Shown: positions 1 through 8,078 of the stretch, piece after piece
Layout of the letters: each line of letters starts with the position of its first letter
How positions within the stretch are numbered: the stretch's first letter is position 1
From: Nostoc sp. XA010
GTDB taxonomy: Bacteria; Cyanobacteriota; Cyanobacteriia; Cyanobacteriales; Nostocaceae
DNA length: 64,000 nucleotides
Direction of reading: 5' to 3'
Assembly: GCF_020829625.1 (NCBI RefSeq)
Contig: NZ_JAIVFX010000010.1
Coordinates: 194,837-258,836, forward strand
The notes under the pieces: model-generated
Database searches by the model: none
Told to the model about the DNA's origin: nothing
Seen by the model: only the letters and a program-made list of their open reading frames with translations
Position numbers and translations under genes: made by a program

Positions 1-59
1 GTTGGCAACTCAGCAAAAAAGCTTGTACACATCTTGAGAAAAATAAGTTTTCTCTAACT

Positions 60-662
60 ATGCTAGGAAAATTTTTTCAGAAACCAGGGAAGGAAGAGGG
101 TGAACGCGTCCCTCCTGGTCAACACTTAGCTAAAGGTTTCCCCGTATTAACTTACGGTGCAACTCCCCAAGTCAGCATTGAGGAATGGGAATTTCGAGTT
201 TGGGGTTTGGCAAAACCTGCTACTTTTAGTTGGTCAGACTTTATGGCGCTGCCTCAACACGAATTCACGGCAGACTTTCACTGTGTAACGCGCTGGTCTA
301 AACTGGATGTCAAATGGACTGGCATAAAAGTAACAGATTTCATGGGTCTGATTGAACTAGACCCCAAAGTAGCCCATATTATGGAACACTGTTACGGCGG
401 CTACACTACCAATATTTCTGTAGAAGATTTTATGCGCGAAGAAAACTTCTTTGCTTTTAAAGTCTTTGGTGAACCCCTTCCATCTGAACACGGTGGCCCG
501 ATGCGGCTAGTTGTTCCCCATTTGTACGCTTGGAAAAGTGCTAAGTGGATTAATGGCTTGGAATTTTTAGCTGCTGAAGAACTTGGTTTTTGGGAGCGCA
601 ATGGCTACCACCGCCGTGGTGAACCTTGGGCTGAGGAGCGTTACAGCAACGCTTTTGGGTAG
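60..662 (+). CDS. Sulfite-oxidase-like molybdopterin-dependent oxidoreductase
   Basis: A 200-residue protein of the oxidoreductase molybdopterin-binding fold (sulfite oxidase/YuiH-like). It keeps the core segment DFHCVTRWS, with Cys75 in the position that ligates molybdenum in this family, and the later GGPMRLVVPHLYAWKSAKW segment typical of the fold. There is no haem domain, no dimerisation domain and no signal peptide, so it is the short soluble form, probably cytoplasmic. The substrate cannot be read from the sequence. The start is an ATG, and the N-terminus (KPGKEEGERVPPGQ) matches the usual lead-in to the fold. It stands alone, with the next gene convergent. Confidence 0.85.
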   Translation: MLGKFFQKPGKEEGERVPPGQHLAKGFPVLTYGATPQVSIEEWEFRVWGLAKPATFSWSDFMALPQHEFTADFHCVTRWSKLDVKWTGIKVTDFMGLIELDPKVAHIMEHCYGGYTTNISVEDFMREENFFAFKVFGEPLPSEHGGPMRLVVPHLYAWKSAKWINGLEFLAAEELGFWERNGYHRRGEPWAEERYSNAFG

Positions 663-685
663 CAACGGTTTTGGGTTTTAATAAT

Positions 686-785
686 TAAGAGTTAGGAGTT
701 AGAACATAGAAGTTAGGAATTTAGAGTTAAAAATTCATAACTCATAATTCTTAATTCATAACTCCTAACTCATAACTCCTAACTT
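686..785. repeat. TAACTCC/GGAGTTA heptamer repeat forming an inverted repeat
   Basis: The spacer between two convergent genes has GAGTTAGGAGTTA-type heptamers on the left and their complements (AACTCCTAACTC) on the right, so the transcript could fold into a long hairpin. The same heptamer family recurs near 15170, 20240, 28975 and 56760. It may act as a transcription end for both flanking genes (inference). Confidence 0.75.
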
Positions 786-787
786 TT

Positions 788-2170
788 TTAACCCAAAAGT
801 TTCTTGATTAAAGGCAATTTGCCCTGATATGGTGCGTATCGCCATTTTAAATCGAGCCAGAAAGAGTTTTGCAATACACTTTTGTTATGGGAAAAGGTGT
901 CAAAACTAGCTTTGCCGTGATAGTTGCCAATACCGCTATCTCCCACCCCACCAAATGGTAAAGACGAGACACCAACCTGCATCACTGTGTCGTTAATACA
1001 AACTCCACCAGAGGAGGTTTCCTGCAAGACTCGATTTTGTAGATTTTTGTTTTGAGAAAATAAGTATAACGCCAAGGGTTTAGATTTAGAGTTAATCAAG
1101 GCGATCGCTTCTGCAATGTCAGTATATTCAATGATGGGTAGAATGGGGCCGAAAATTTCTTCCTGCATTATAGAATCTTCTAAGGAGACATTATCAATCA
1201 CTGTGGGGGCGATATAACACTCTGAAGGTTGAGTTTCTCCACCAATGATAACTTCACCATCTTTGAGAAAGTTAACCAATCTATCAAAGTGTTTTTGACT
1301 GATAATCCTGGCAAAATCAGGACTGTTTGCTGGATTATCGCTATAAAATTCTTTTACGCATTTTTCTAGTCCATCTATTAAATCTTTTTTGATTGTTTTA
1401 TTAACTAAAAGATAGTCAGGGGCAATACATGTTTGTCCAGCATTAATAAATTTACCCCAAGTAATTCGTCTGACAGTATGTTCAAGATTAATGTCACTAT
1501 CTATAATACAAGGACTTTTACCACCTAATTCTAAAGTAACTGGTGTGAGATATTTTGCTGCTGCTGCCATAACGATTTTGCCGACGGCTGTGCCACCAGT
1601 AAAAAAGATATGGTCAAATTTTTCTGCCAGTAATTTTTGACTTGCTTCGACGCCTCCTTGAACCACTGCAATATAAGCAGGATCAAAATGTTTGGTAATA
1701 ATCTTAGCAATGACATCAGAGGTATGAGAAGCAATTTCTGAAGGTTTGATAATGGTACAATTACCGGCTGCGATCGCACCTACTAACGGTGAGATAATTA
1801 ATTGAAATGGATAGTTCCAAGGGCCAATAATTAAGACAACCCCCAACGGTTCTGGATAAATTCTCGCCGAGTAGGAAAAAAAATCAAAAGAAACGGGTGC
1901 TTTTTTGGGCTTAGTCCAGTTTTTGAGGTGTTTTATGGCATAATCTATTTCTTTGATGACACCAATTTCTGTAAGGTAAATCTCCACTTCTGGTTTATGT
2001 AAATCTGCTTTTAATGCCTCGACTATTGACTGTTCATGCTCAATAATTGCTTGCTTGAGATTTTTAAGCTGCTCAATGCGAAAAGTGACATCTTTAGTTT
2101 TGCCACTATTAAAAAACTCACGCTGATTCTGGATAATATTGCCAACGTTAGATAATTCAGTGGTAATCAT
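788..2170 (-). CDS. Aldehyde dehydrogenase, class 3-like (fatty aldehyde type)
   Basis: A 460-residue NAD(P)-dependent aldehyde dehydrogenase that oxidises aldehydes to carboxylic acids. The catalytic Glu214 lies in LELGGKSP and the catalytic Cys248 in NAGQTCIAPD. The IGPWNYPF stretch near residue 115 and the cofactor loop FFTGGTAVGKIV near 189 are intact. Its length and C-terminal PFGGVGDSGIGNYHGKASFD segment fit the class 3 group, which in cyanobacteria includes the fatty aldehyde dehydrogenases acting in the alkane/fatty-acid cycle (family knowledge). The C-terminus is moderately hydrophobic and may touch membranes. The start is the ATG opening MITTELSN. It is monocistronic. Confidence 0.9.
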   Translation of the reverse strand: MITTELSNVGNIIQNQREFFNSGKTKDVTFRIEQLKNLKQAIIEHEQSIVEALKADLHKPEVEIYLTEIGVIKEIDYAIKHLKNWTKPKKAPVSFDFFSYSARIYPEPLGVVLIIGPWNYPFQLIISPLVGAIAAGNCTIIKPSEIASHTSDVIAKIITKHFDPAYIAVVQGGVEASQKLLAEKFDHIFFTGGTAVGKIVMAAAAKYLTPVTLELGGKSPCIIDSDINLEHTVRRITWGKFINAGQTCIAPDYLLVNKTIKKDLIDGLEKCVKEFYSDNPANSPDFARIISQKHFDRLVNFLKDGEVIIGGETQPSECYIAPTVIDNVSLEDSIMQEEIFGPILPIIEYTDIAEAIALINSKSKPLALYLFSQNKNLQNRVLQETSSGGVCINDTVMQVGVSSLPFGGVGDSGIGNYHGKASFDTFSHNKSVLQNSFWLDLKWRYAPYQGKLPLIKKLLG

Positions 2171-2364
2171 TCTTTTGTACCCTAAAAAAGTATTTATTTA
2201 ATCTTAGCGTTGCTATGTGAGTATATTTGATTCGTTAATTTTTAGTATTTTACTTTATAGCGAAAACATTTATTTGAACATTTCGGTGGAGAGAAATCAA
2301 GTTATAAATCATGAATTATCAGGGTAAAAATTCGATAATTCATAATTGATAATTGCTAATTTTG

Positions 2365-3510
2365 TCATTTTTTAGTGGGTAAAAGGACAATAAATACACT
2401 CCCTTTGCCCAACTCAGAATTTAGCAAAATAATGCCTTGATGTGCCTCGACAATTAGGCGAGCAAGGTAGAGTCCTAAGCCACTACCAGAACTCTTGTGG
2501 CTGCCTTGGCGAAATCGTTCAAATATGGTGGCTTGTTCTTCAGCAGGAATGCCTGGGCCGGTATCCGCTATCTCAATACTAATATATTCAACGGAATTAT
2601 ATTTTTCTGATAACTGAGATTGACTATTTTTATCAAACTGACGTTGAGAAGTTAAACGAATAGTAACAGACCCAGAGTCGGTAAATTTGATCGCATTCCC
2701 TATAAGATTGGTGAATAGACGATGCAGTTCTAAGCGATCGCCCATCACTGTTTTTGTGCTTGACTCCTCAGTAAGGTCTAAATTTAGAGACAGTGTTTTG
2801 TCTTGAGCTAGAGGTGCTAATTCTCCAGTCACCTCCTCTAGCAATTGGCCAAGATTAACTGGTTGAAACGCCAAACTCTTGCGACCTGCTTCAAAGCGAT
2901 AAACTTCTAATAAGGTATTGACCATAGAAAGCAGGTTTACATTGCTACGCGCCATGATGGCGATTACTTCCTGCATTTGCGCTGATAATGTTCCCAACGC
3001 TCCTTGTTGAAATAGCATCAACATGCGATCGGCGGCTACCAAGGGAGTGCGTAAGTCGTGGGTGAGGCGGGAGACAAAATCTTCTCGCTGGCGGGCAATT
3101 TCATCACGTTCATCCATACTATGCTTCAAACGCAGTAGCGATCGCACTCGTGCCAGCAATTCATCTACTGTTACAGGTTTGCGGATGAAATCATCAGCAC
3201 CCAAGTCTAATCCGTGGGCGACGTTGGGCGCATCGTGGGCAGTGATTAGCAGTATGGGGATATATTGTGGCAATTTCATATCTCCACGAATGTGCTTGGT
3301 GACTTCGTACCCATCCATATCTGGCATCATCAGATCCAGCAGAACTAAGTCACAAGGAGAAGCTTTCAATTCTGCCAAGGCTGAAATACCATTTTCTGCG
3401 GTGCTAATGGTGTAACCTTCTTCCTCCAAAATAGTTTTGATCAAAAACACGTTATCAGGAGAGTCATCAACAACTAGAATTTTGTCAGACCGAGAAGATT
3501 GTGAAGTCAT
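2365..3510 (-). CDS. Hybrid response regulator-histidine kinase
   Basis: A 381-residue soluble protein with an N-terminal receiver domain (about residues 10-125, phospho-acceptor Asp59 in LVLLDLMMPDMDG, KP pair near 111). A HisKA domain follows with His151 in SRLTHDLRTPL, then a HATPase_c domain with NLIGNAIKFT (N box), DTGPGIP and GSGLGLYLA (G boxes). It has no membrane segments or PAS/GAF domain, so its input probably comes through phosphorylation of the receiver by a partner. No response regulator lies next to it, so its output partner is unknown. The REC-HK order is common in cyanobacteria. Confidence 0.92.
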   Translation of the reverse strand: MTSQSSRSDKILVVDDSPDNVFLIKTILEEEGYTISTAENGISALAELKASPCDLVLLDLMMPDMDGYEVTKHIRGDMKLPQYIPILLITAHDAPNVAHGLDLGADDFIRKPVTVDELLARVRSLLRLKHSMDERDEIARQREDFVSRLTHDLRTPLVAADRMLMLFQQGALGTLSAQMQEVIAIMARSNVNLLSMVNTLLEVYRFEAGRKSLAFQPVNLGQLLEEVTGELAPLAQDKTLSLNLDLTEESSTKTVMGDRLELHRLFTNLIGNAIKFTDSGSVTIRLTSQRQFDKNSQSQLSEKYNSVEYISIEIADTGPGIPAEEQATIFERFRQGSHKSSGSGLGLYLARLIVEAHQGIILLNSELGKGSVFIVLLPTKK

Positions 3511-4029
3511 ATAGATGCAAGGTACGGGGTAAAAGTAAATTTTTGTAAGACTGGCTGTATTTGTAACAATTTGTCTGCCAAGTTTTTTAGTAAACCTCCC
3601 TACCTAAAAAGTATTTTTTACTATTAAATTATGGCTGGTAAAATTTTAGCTTTGAATACAGCAGATGGTGGAATGACTTGTAGCCTTTAATGTATCGGTT
3701 TCCGTAGGGAACTGGAGATATAATTGCGTAAGTGATCGCCCAAGACTAAGAGTGCCTTCTTAGTTTTCAGTTATAGACAAGCTAAACTAGTACAGCAGTA
3801 TATAATAGTAACAAGCTCCTGGTTAAGTGCTTAAACAGCGATTGTAATATTAGCGAGAAAATTAGACAAAAAATTGAGCATAACTTGCTATTACCAATAA
3901 GTAAATTAGAAACGTAAAATAACAAAAAAATTTCCTAATTTTGCATTTTAAATCTTTATCCACGTCTTTATAAGTTTCGATAATCCTTTCTTGGTAACTT
4001 CTTACTTCAGTAAATTGATCTGTGATGAA
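3511..4029. other. 519-bp spacer without a gene
   Basis: AT-rich sequence between the divergent end of the kinase gene and the ureC stop. I see no ORF with homology-like composition, no tRNA and no strong hairpin. It probably includes the kinase promoter at its left edge. Confidence 0.6.
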
Positions 4030-5745
4030 TTAAAACAAAAAGTACCTCTGTGCCATTGGTAAAACTGTCGCAGGTTCACAAATGAGCAACTCACCATCTG
4101 CCCTGACTTGGTATGTTTCTGGATCTACTTCAATGTGGGGTAGTGCATCATTCAGCTTCATATCCCGCTTACTCAATTGGCGTGTCCCAGAAACTGCAAC
4201 TGTTGCCTTTTGTAAACCTAACTGGCTGGGTATTTCTTTCTCTAAAGCTGCTTGGGAAACAAAAGTTAATGATGTAGCATGACGCGCCCCTGCAAAACTA
4301 CCAAACATCGGTCGCATATACACTGGTTGTGGTGTGGGAATACTGGCGTTAGCATCGCCCATTTGCGACCATGCAATCATTCCGCCTTTAATGACTATCT
4401 CTGGTTTCACGCCAAAAAACGCGGGACGCCACAAACATAAATCTGCTAATTTTCCTTCTTCCACTGAACCCACATATTCAGCAATTCCGTGAGCGATCGC
4501 AGGGTTAATTGTATACTTAGCAACATACCTTTTTGCACGAAAATTGTCTGCTTTTTGCTTAGTTCCTTGTGTGTTAAGAGTTCCTCGTTGCACCTTCATT
4601 TTGTGAGATGTCTGCCAGGTGCGAATTATCACTTCACCTACTCTTCCCATTGCCTGGGAATCGGAAGAAATCATGCTAAATGCGCCTAAGTCGTGCAAAA
4701 TGTCTTCAGCAGCAATGGTTTCTCGACGGATGCGAGATTCGGCAAAAGCGACATCTTCAGCGATCGCTGGATCGAGGTGATGGCATACCATCAACATATC
4801 TAGGTGTTCGTCTAAGGTATTTAGAGTATAAGGACGTGTGGGATTAGTGGAAGATGGCAGAACATTGGCTTGGCCGCAAACTTTGATAATATCTGGTGCG
4901 TGTCCTCCGCCTGCGCCTTCAGTGTGGTAGGTGTGGATAGTACGATTCTTGAACGCAGCGATCGTATCTTCGACAAATCCGGCTTCATTCAGGGTATCAG
5001 TATGAATCGCTACTTGCACATCATATTCCTCGGCAACACTAAGGCAAGTATCAATTGCTGCGGGTGTAGTTCCCCAGTCTTCATGTAGTTTTAACCCCAT
5101 TGCTCCGGCGGCTACTTGTTCTACAAGTCCTTGGGGTTGACTGGCGTTACCTTTACCCAAAAATCCTAAGTTCACGGGAAAGGCATCAGCAGCTTGCAGC
5201 ATTCGGTAAATGTTCCAAGGGCCGGGGGTGCAGGTAGTGGCATTTGTACCCGTAGCTGGGCCAGTACCACCGCCGATCATGGTGGTAATACCGGAAGCGA
5301 TCGCCACTTCAATTTGTTGGGGACAAATAAAATGAATATGGGCATCAATACCACCAGCAGTGAGAATCATTCCTTCACCAGCTAAGGCTTCGGTTCCGGG
5401 GCCGATAATAATATCTACATTATTTTGAATATAAGGATTTCCAGCTTTACCAATTTTGAAAATCTTGCCATCTTTAATGCCGATATCCGCTTTGACAATA
5501 CCCCACCAATCGAGAATTAAGGCATTAGTAATTACTAAATCTACAGCACCATCGGCATTAGAAATGGGGGATTGTCCCATTCCATCTCTGATGACTTTAC
5601 CGCCACCGAATTTTACTTCATCGCCGTAAGTCGTGAAATCTTGTTCAACTTCTATAAATAATTCTGTGTCTGCAAGTCGGATGCGATCGCCTATTGTGGG
5701 ACCGTAGGTTTCGGCGTAGGCGCGGCGATCCATTCTGTAAGGCAT
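4030..5745 (-). CDS. ureC: Urease alpha subunit
   Basis: The 571-residue catalytic subunit of nickel urease, which hydrolyses urea to ammonia and carbamate. Nickel ligands and active-site segments are intact: HIH at 136-138, the carbamylated Lys219 in MGLKLHEDWG, HTDTLNEAG near 248, and the mobile-flap Cys321-His-His in MVCHHLDP. The length matches bacterial UreC. The N-terminus MPYRMDRRAYAETYGPT is canonical, which fixes the ATG start. It is last in a leftward ureD-ureA-ureB-ureC cluster, 38 bp after ureB. The accessory genes ureE, ureF and ureG are not in this window. Confidence 0.98.
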   Translation of the reverse strand: MPYRMDRRAYAETYGPTIGDRIRLADTELFIEVEQDFTTYGDEVKFGGGKVIRDGMGQSPISNADGAVDLVITNALILDWWGIVKADIGIKDGKIFKIGKAGNPYIQNNVDIIIGPGTEALAGEGMILTAGGIDAHIHFICPQQIEVAIASGITTMIGGGTGPATGTNATTCTPGPWNIYRMLQAADAFPVNLGFLGKGNASQPQGLVEQVAAGAMGLKLHEDWGTTPAAIDTCLSVAEEYDVQVAIHTDTLNEAGFVEDTIAAFKNRTIHTYHTEGAGGGHAPDIIKVCGQANVLPSSTNPTRPYTLNTLDEHLDMLMVCHHLDPAIAEDVAFAESRIRRETIAAEDILHDLGAFSMISSDSQAMGRVGEVIIRTWQTSHKMKVQRGTLNTQGTKQKADNFRAKRYVAKYTINPAIAHGIAEYVGSVEEGKLADLCLWRPAFFGVKPEIVIKGGMIAWSQMGDANASIPTPQPVYMRPMFGSFAGARHATSLTFVSQAALEKEIPSQLGLQKATVAVSGTRQLSKRDMKLNDALPHIEVDPETYQVRADGELLICEPATVLPMAQRYFLF

Positions 5746-5783
5746 ATAAAATCCTTTTTTTAACGCAAAGGGACGCGGAGGTT

Positions 5784-6089
5784 TTAGAGGTTTCCGTTAA
5801 TTTTGGCGTTGAAGCCGTAGACTTGGCGAGTACCGACGAGGGGGATTAGAGTTATTTCTTTTTCGTCGCCTGGTTCAAAGCGGACTGCGGTTCCGGCGGG
5901 GATATCGAGGCGCATTCCTCGCGCTTGTTCTCTGTCAAAATGTAAGGCAGTGTTAACTTCATAAAAGTGATAATGGGAACCTACTTGTATGGGGCGATCG
6001 CCTGTATTTGAAACTTGTAATTTTATAGTTGGACGACCAACATTTAGTTCAATTTCACCTAATGGTGTGATAATTTCCCCAGGAATCAT
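5784..6089 (-). CDS. ureB: Urease beta subunit
   Basis: The 101-residue structural subunit of urease. MIPGEIITPLGEIELN is the standard start, followed by the conserved VGSHYHFYEVN and GFNAKINGNL end segments. It packs with UreA and UreC in the trimeric holoenzyme. It lies 14 bp after ureA and 38 bp before ureC on the same strand, so co-transcription is very likely. Confidence 0.97.
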   Translation of the reverse strand: MIPGEIITPLGEIELNVGRPTIKLQVSNTGDRPIQVGSHYHFYEVNTALHFDREQARGMRLDIPAGTAVRFEPGDEKEITLIPLVGTRQVYGFNAKINGNL

Positions 6090-6103
6090 AATAAATTCAA
6101 AAA

Positions 6104-6406
6104 TTAACGAATTGGATTATGTACTGTTACTAACTTTGTGCCATCAGGAAAAGTTGCTTCTACCTGTACGTCATGCACCATTTCAGGTATACCTTCCATG
6201 ACATCATCCCGCGTCAATAGAGTTGTACCATAACTCATTAATTCAGCTACAGTTTGCCCATCCCTTGCACCTTCTAAAATGGCAGCAGAAATATAAGCGA
6301 TCGCTTCAGGATAATTCAGTTTTAAACCCCTTCCTTTACGTCTTTCTGCTAATAAAGCAGCTGTAAAAATTAATAGCTTATCTTTTTCCTGCGGCGTCAA
6401 TTGCAT
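6104..6406 (-). CDS. ureA: Urease gamma subunit
   Basis: A 100-residue urease gamma subunit with the standard start MQLTPQEKDKLLIFTAALLAERRK. The conserved LNYPEAIAYISAAILEGARDG segment and the C-terminal TFPDGTKLVTVHNPI are present. It is second in the leftward cluster after ureD (42 bp gap) and precedes ureB by 14 bp. Nothing unusual is visible. Confidence 0.97.
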   Translation of the reverse strand: MQLTPQEKDKLLIFTAALLAERRKGRGLKLNYPEAIAYISAAILEGARDGQTVAELMSYGTTLLTRDDVMEGIPEMVHDVQVEATFPDGTKLVTVHNPIR

Positions 6407-6448
6407 TCTTACCTCTTCCTTCGCGTCCTTCGCGCCTTCGTGGTTCGT

Positions 6449-7291
6449 TCAAAGCTGCCACACTCTTGGTATACAACAATTACCACGATTCAAAAAAGAA
6501 ACTCGCAGCATCTGCCAAACATTAATAAACCAGTTTCTCACCTCAGACGTAGAAGCACCGCGATATCGACACAATAATCCATGTTGTAATCGGCTAGCAC
6601 CCGCTTCTCCTTCCCCATTCCATAAATTTCGCGTTTTTTCGACAATTTCTGCTGAAACTGCACCACCAACCCAAACTAGACTACCTACTATTGGTTTTCC
6701 AGCCAAACCGTGGGGGCTGTGGAAAATTTCTTCGCTACCCCGTAACCATTGCCGATCAATCCATAAAGGAATACCTTCTTGCCAAATTTCTGTGTGCGAT
6801 CGCCATTCTCCTTGCAAGAATTTTTCTCCTCTAGCACTGCGACCAAATCGGGTAATTTCCCAGCCTAACCAACTGCCCCCGGTTGCTAATTCTACCCGTA
6901 AATCTTGCCGATAAATCGCGTCGTTAAATAAAATTGTCTCTTGCGGCAACCATTCTAAACAAGCACCAGCATCAACTTGCATTTGGATGGTTTGTCTAGC
7001 TTGTAAGCCATTGCTGCGGTATATCTTGCTTGCAGCAGCTGTAGTGATTAAGGCTTGGGTTTGGGGTTGGAGGTGGATGTTAGAGGATAAGCGATCGCCT
7101 CCCACCATTCCCCCAGCCGTGTGTAAAATGACGCTATGACAAACTTTTTCCCCTTCTGGGTAAAATGGGCGTTGTACCTTCAGGGGCGCTTGCTGGTGAT
7201 TGTAAATTAATTGGGTTTTACCCTGGCGATCGGCATAGACTAAATTAAGTTTGCCATGCCAACCTTCTGCTACTTGCGGATTGCAGGTCAT
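6449..7291 (-). CDS. ureD: Urease accessory protein UreD
   Basis: A 280-residue UreD/UreH family chaperone that binds apo-urease and recruits UreF and UreG during nickel insertion. Recognised by the HTAGGMVGGDRL motif near residue 57, TTAAASKIYRS, LEWLPQETILFND near 113 and the C-terminal CRYRGASTSEVRNWF. It is the first gene of the leftward ureDABC cluster. I searched its upstream region for a GTA-N8-TAC NtcA site and did not find one. The start ATG opens MTCNPQVAEGWHGKL, a normal UreD N-terminus. Confidence 0.95.
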   Translation of the reverse strand: MTCNPQVAEGWHGKLNLVYADRQGKTQLIYNHQQAPLKVQRPFYPEGEKVCHSVILHTAGGMVGGDRLSSNIHLQPQTQALITTAAASKIYRSNGLQARQTIQMQVDAGACLEWLPQETILFNDAIYRQDLRVELATGGSWLGWEITRFGRSARGEKFLQGEWRSHTEIWQEGIPLWIDRQWLRGSEEIFHSPHGLAGKPIVGSLVWVGGAVSAEIVEKTRNLWNGEGEAGASRLQHGLLCRYRGASTSEVRNWFINVWQMLRVSFLNRGNCCIPRVWQL

Positions 7292-7499
7292 TTATAAATT
7301 CAAGATTAAACTTCAGATACCTTATGTTTATTTAATGCATTCTTTGCTACTTTACTTGCAATTTATCATTGTTTTCACCAAGGTGTACGCTAGTGCGATA
7401 GACCATATAGACAAAACCACTTTCATCAAAAGCTAGATTATTTGCAACCAATAGCTGAACAATTTAACTATCCTTTAGTTGTATGTCAGTAGTCAATTC

Positions 7500-7729
7500 A
7501 TGGGACGGCTAGCTGGCTTGAGCTACATACAGATTATCAAAATCTTAAAAACCTTTGGCTTTGTTTTTCATCGTCAAGCCGTAGGGAGTCATGAAATCTG
7601 GTTTAATCCTGAAACTAATCGTTACACTACTATTCCCAAAATCATTCTGATGATATGCCAGAAGGAACATTACGTGCAATTTTAAAGCAAGCTGCTATTG
7701 AACCTGAAGATTTTCTTAACCGCTGTTAG
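7500..7729 (+). pseudogene. HicA-type mRNA interferase relic, frameshifted
   Basis: From the ATG at 7500 the frame reads a HicA/YcfA-like toxin: LSYIQIIKILKTFGFVFHRQ, then GSHEIWFNP and RYTTIP. It then runs out of frame after the A4 run at 7638-7641. Adding one A restores NHSDDMPEGTLRAILKQA followed by IEPEDFLNRC and a stop at 7727-7729, which is the standard HicA C-terminus. The catalytic His of the GSH motif is present. No HicB antitoxin is recognisable on either side. It is most simply a single-base deletion in a homopolymer; a sequencing error or slippage rescue cannot be excluded. Confidence 0.8.
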
Positions 7730-7781
7730 TAATAAAGGGCGTTTGTATTCATTTTGATTAAGCTTGTTCCTGCTATTCTAA

Positions 7782-7984
7782 CTAAGCTACCAAATCAGCA
7801 ACTTCCGAAAAATCAAGCAAATCTTCTCCCAACTCCTTTAACTGTTCAGCAGATAAATTCCGAACCTGTTCAACTAATGATGCATCAATATCACCAAAGC
7901 GCCGTTTAAGCTGACGACTAATCACTTTCAACGCTTCCTTTTGAAGGATATAACGATATATTGATAAATTACAGATTCTTTCAT
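7782..7984 (-). pseudogene. DUF4351 (Rpn/PDDEXK-tail) small protein, frameshifted
   Basis: A leftward GGGAGG ribosome site precedes an ATG at 7984 reading MKESVIYQYI, the same opening as the small gene at 17716. That frame soon stops. The overlapping frame continues as LQKEALKVISRQLKRRFG, then DIDASLVEQVRNLSAEQL and LGEDLLDFSEVADLVA, a DUF4351 domain. Removing 8 bases from a near-duplicated TATATCGT/TATATCCT stretch (around 7945-7960) joins the two frames perfectly. DUF4351 usually forms the tail of Rpn-family PD-(D/E)XK nucleases, and the nuclease part is absent here. Any longer reading in the second frame has a nonsense N-terminus. Confidence 0.75.
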
Positions 7985-8078
7985 AATATCCTCCCACAAA
8001 AATTGCCGAGCCAAATCTTTTAAAACTCAAACCTGCGAGAAGTTCTATACAACCTGAAATATAAAATCAAAAATATTT

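Noticed and set aside
7292..7499. NtcA site or HicB gene upstream of ureD/HicA
   Set aside because: No GTA-N8-TAC was found, and the readable fragment ending FNYPLVVCQ does not resemble HicB.
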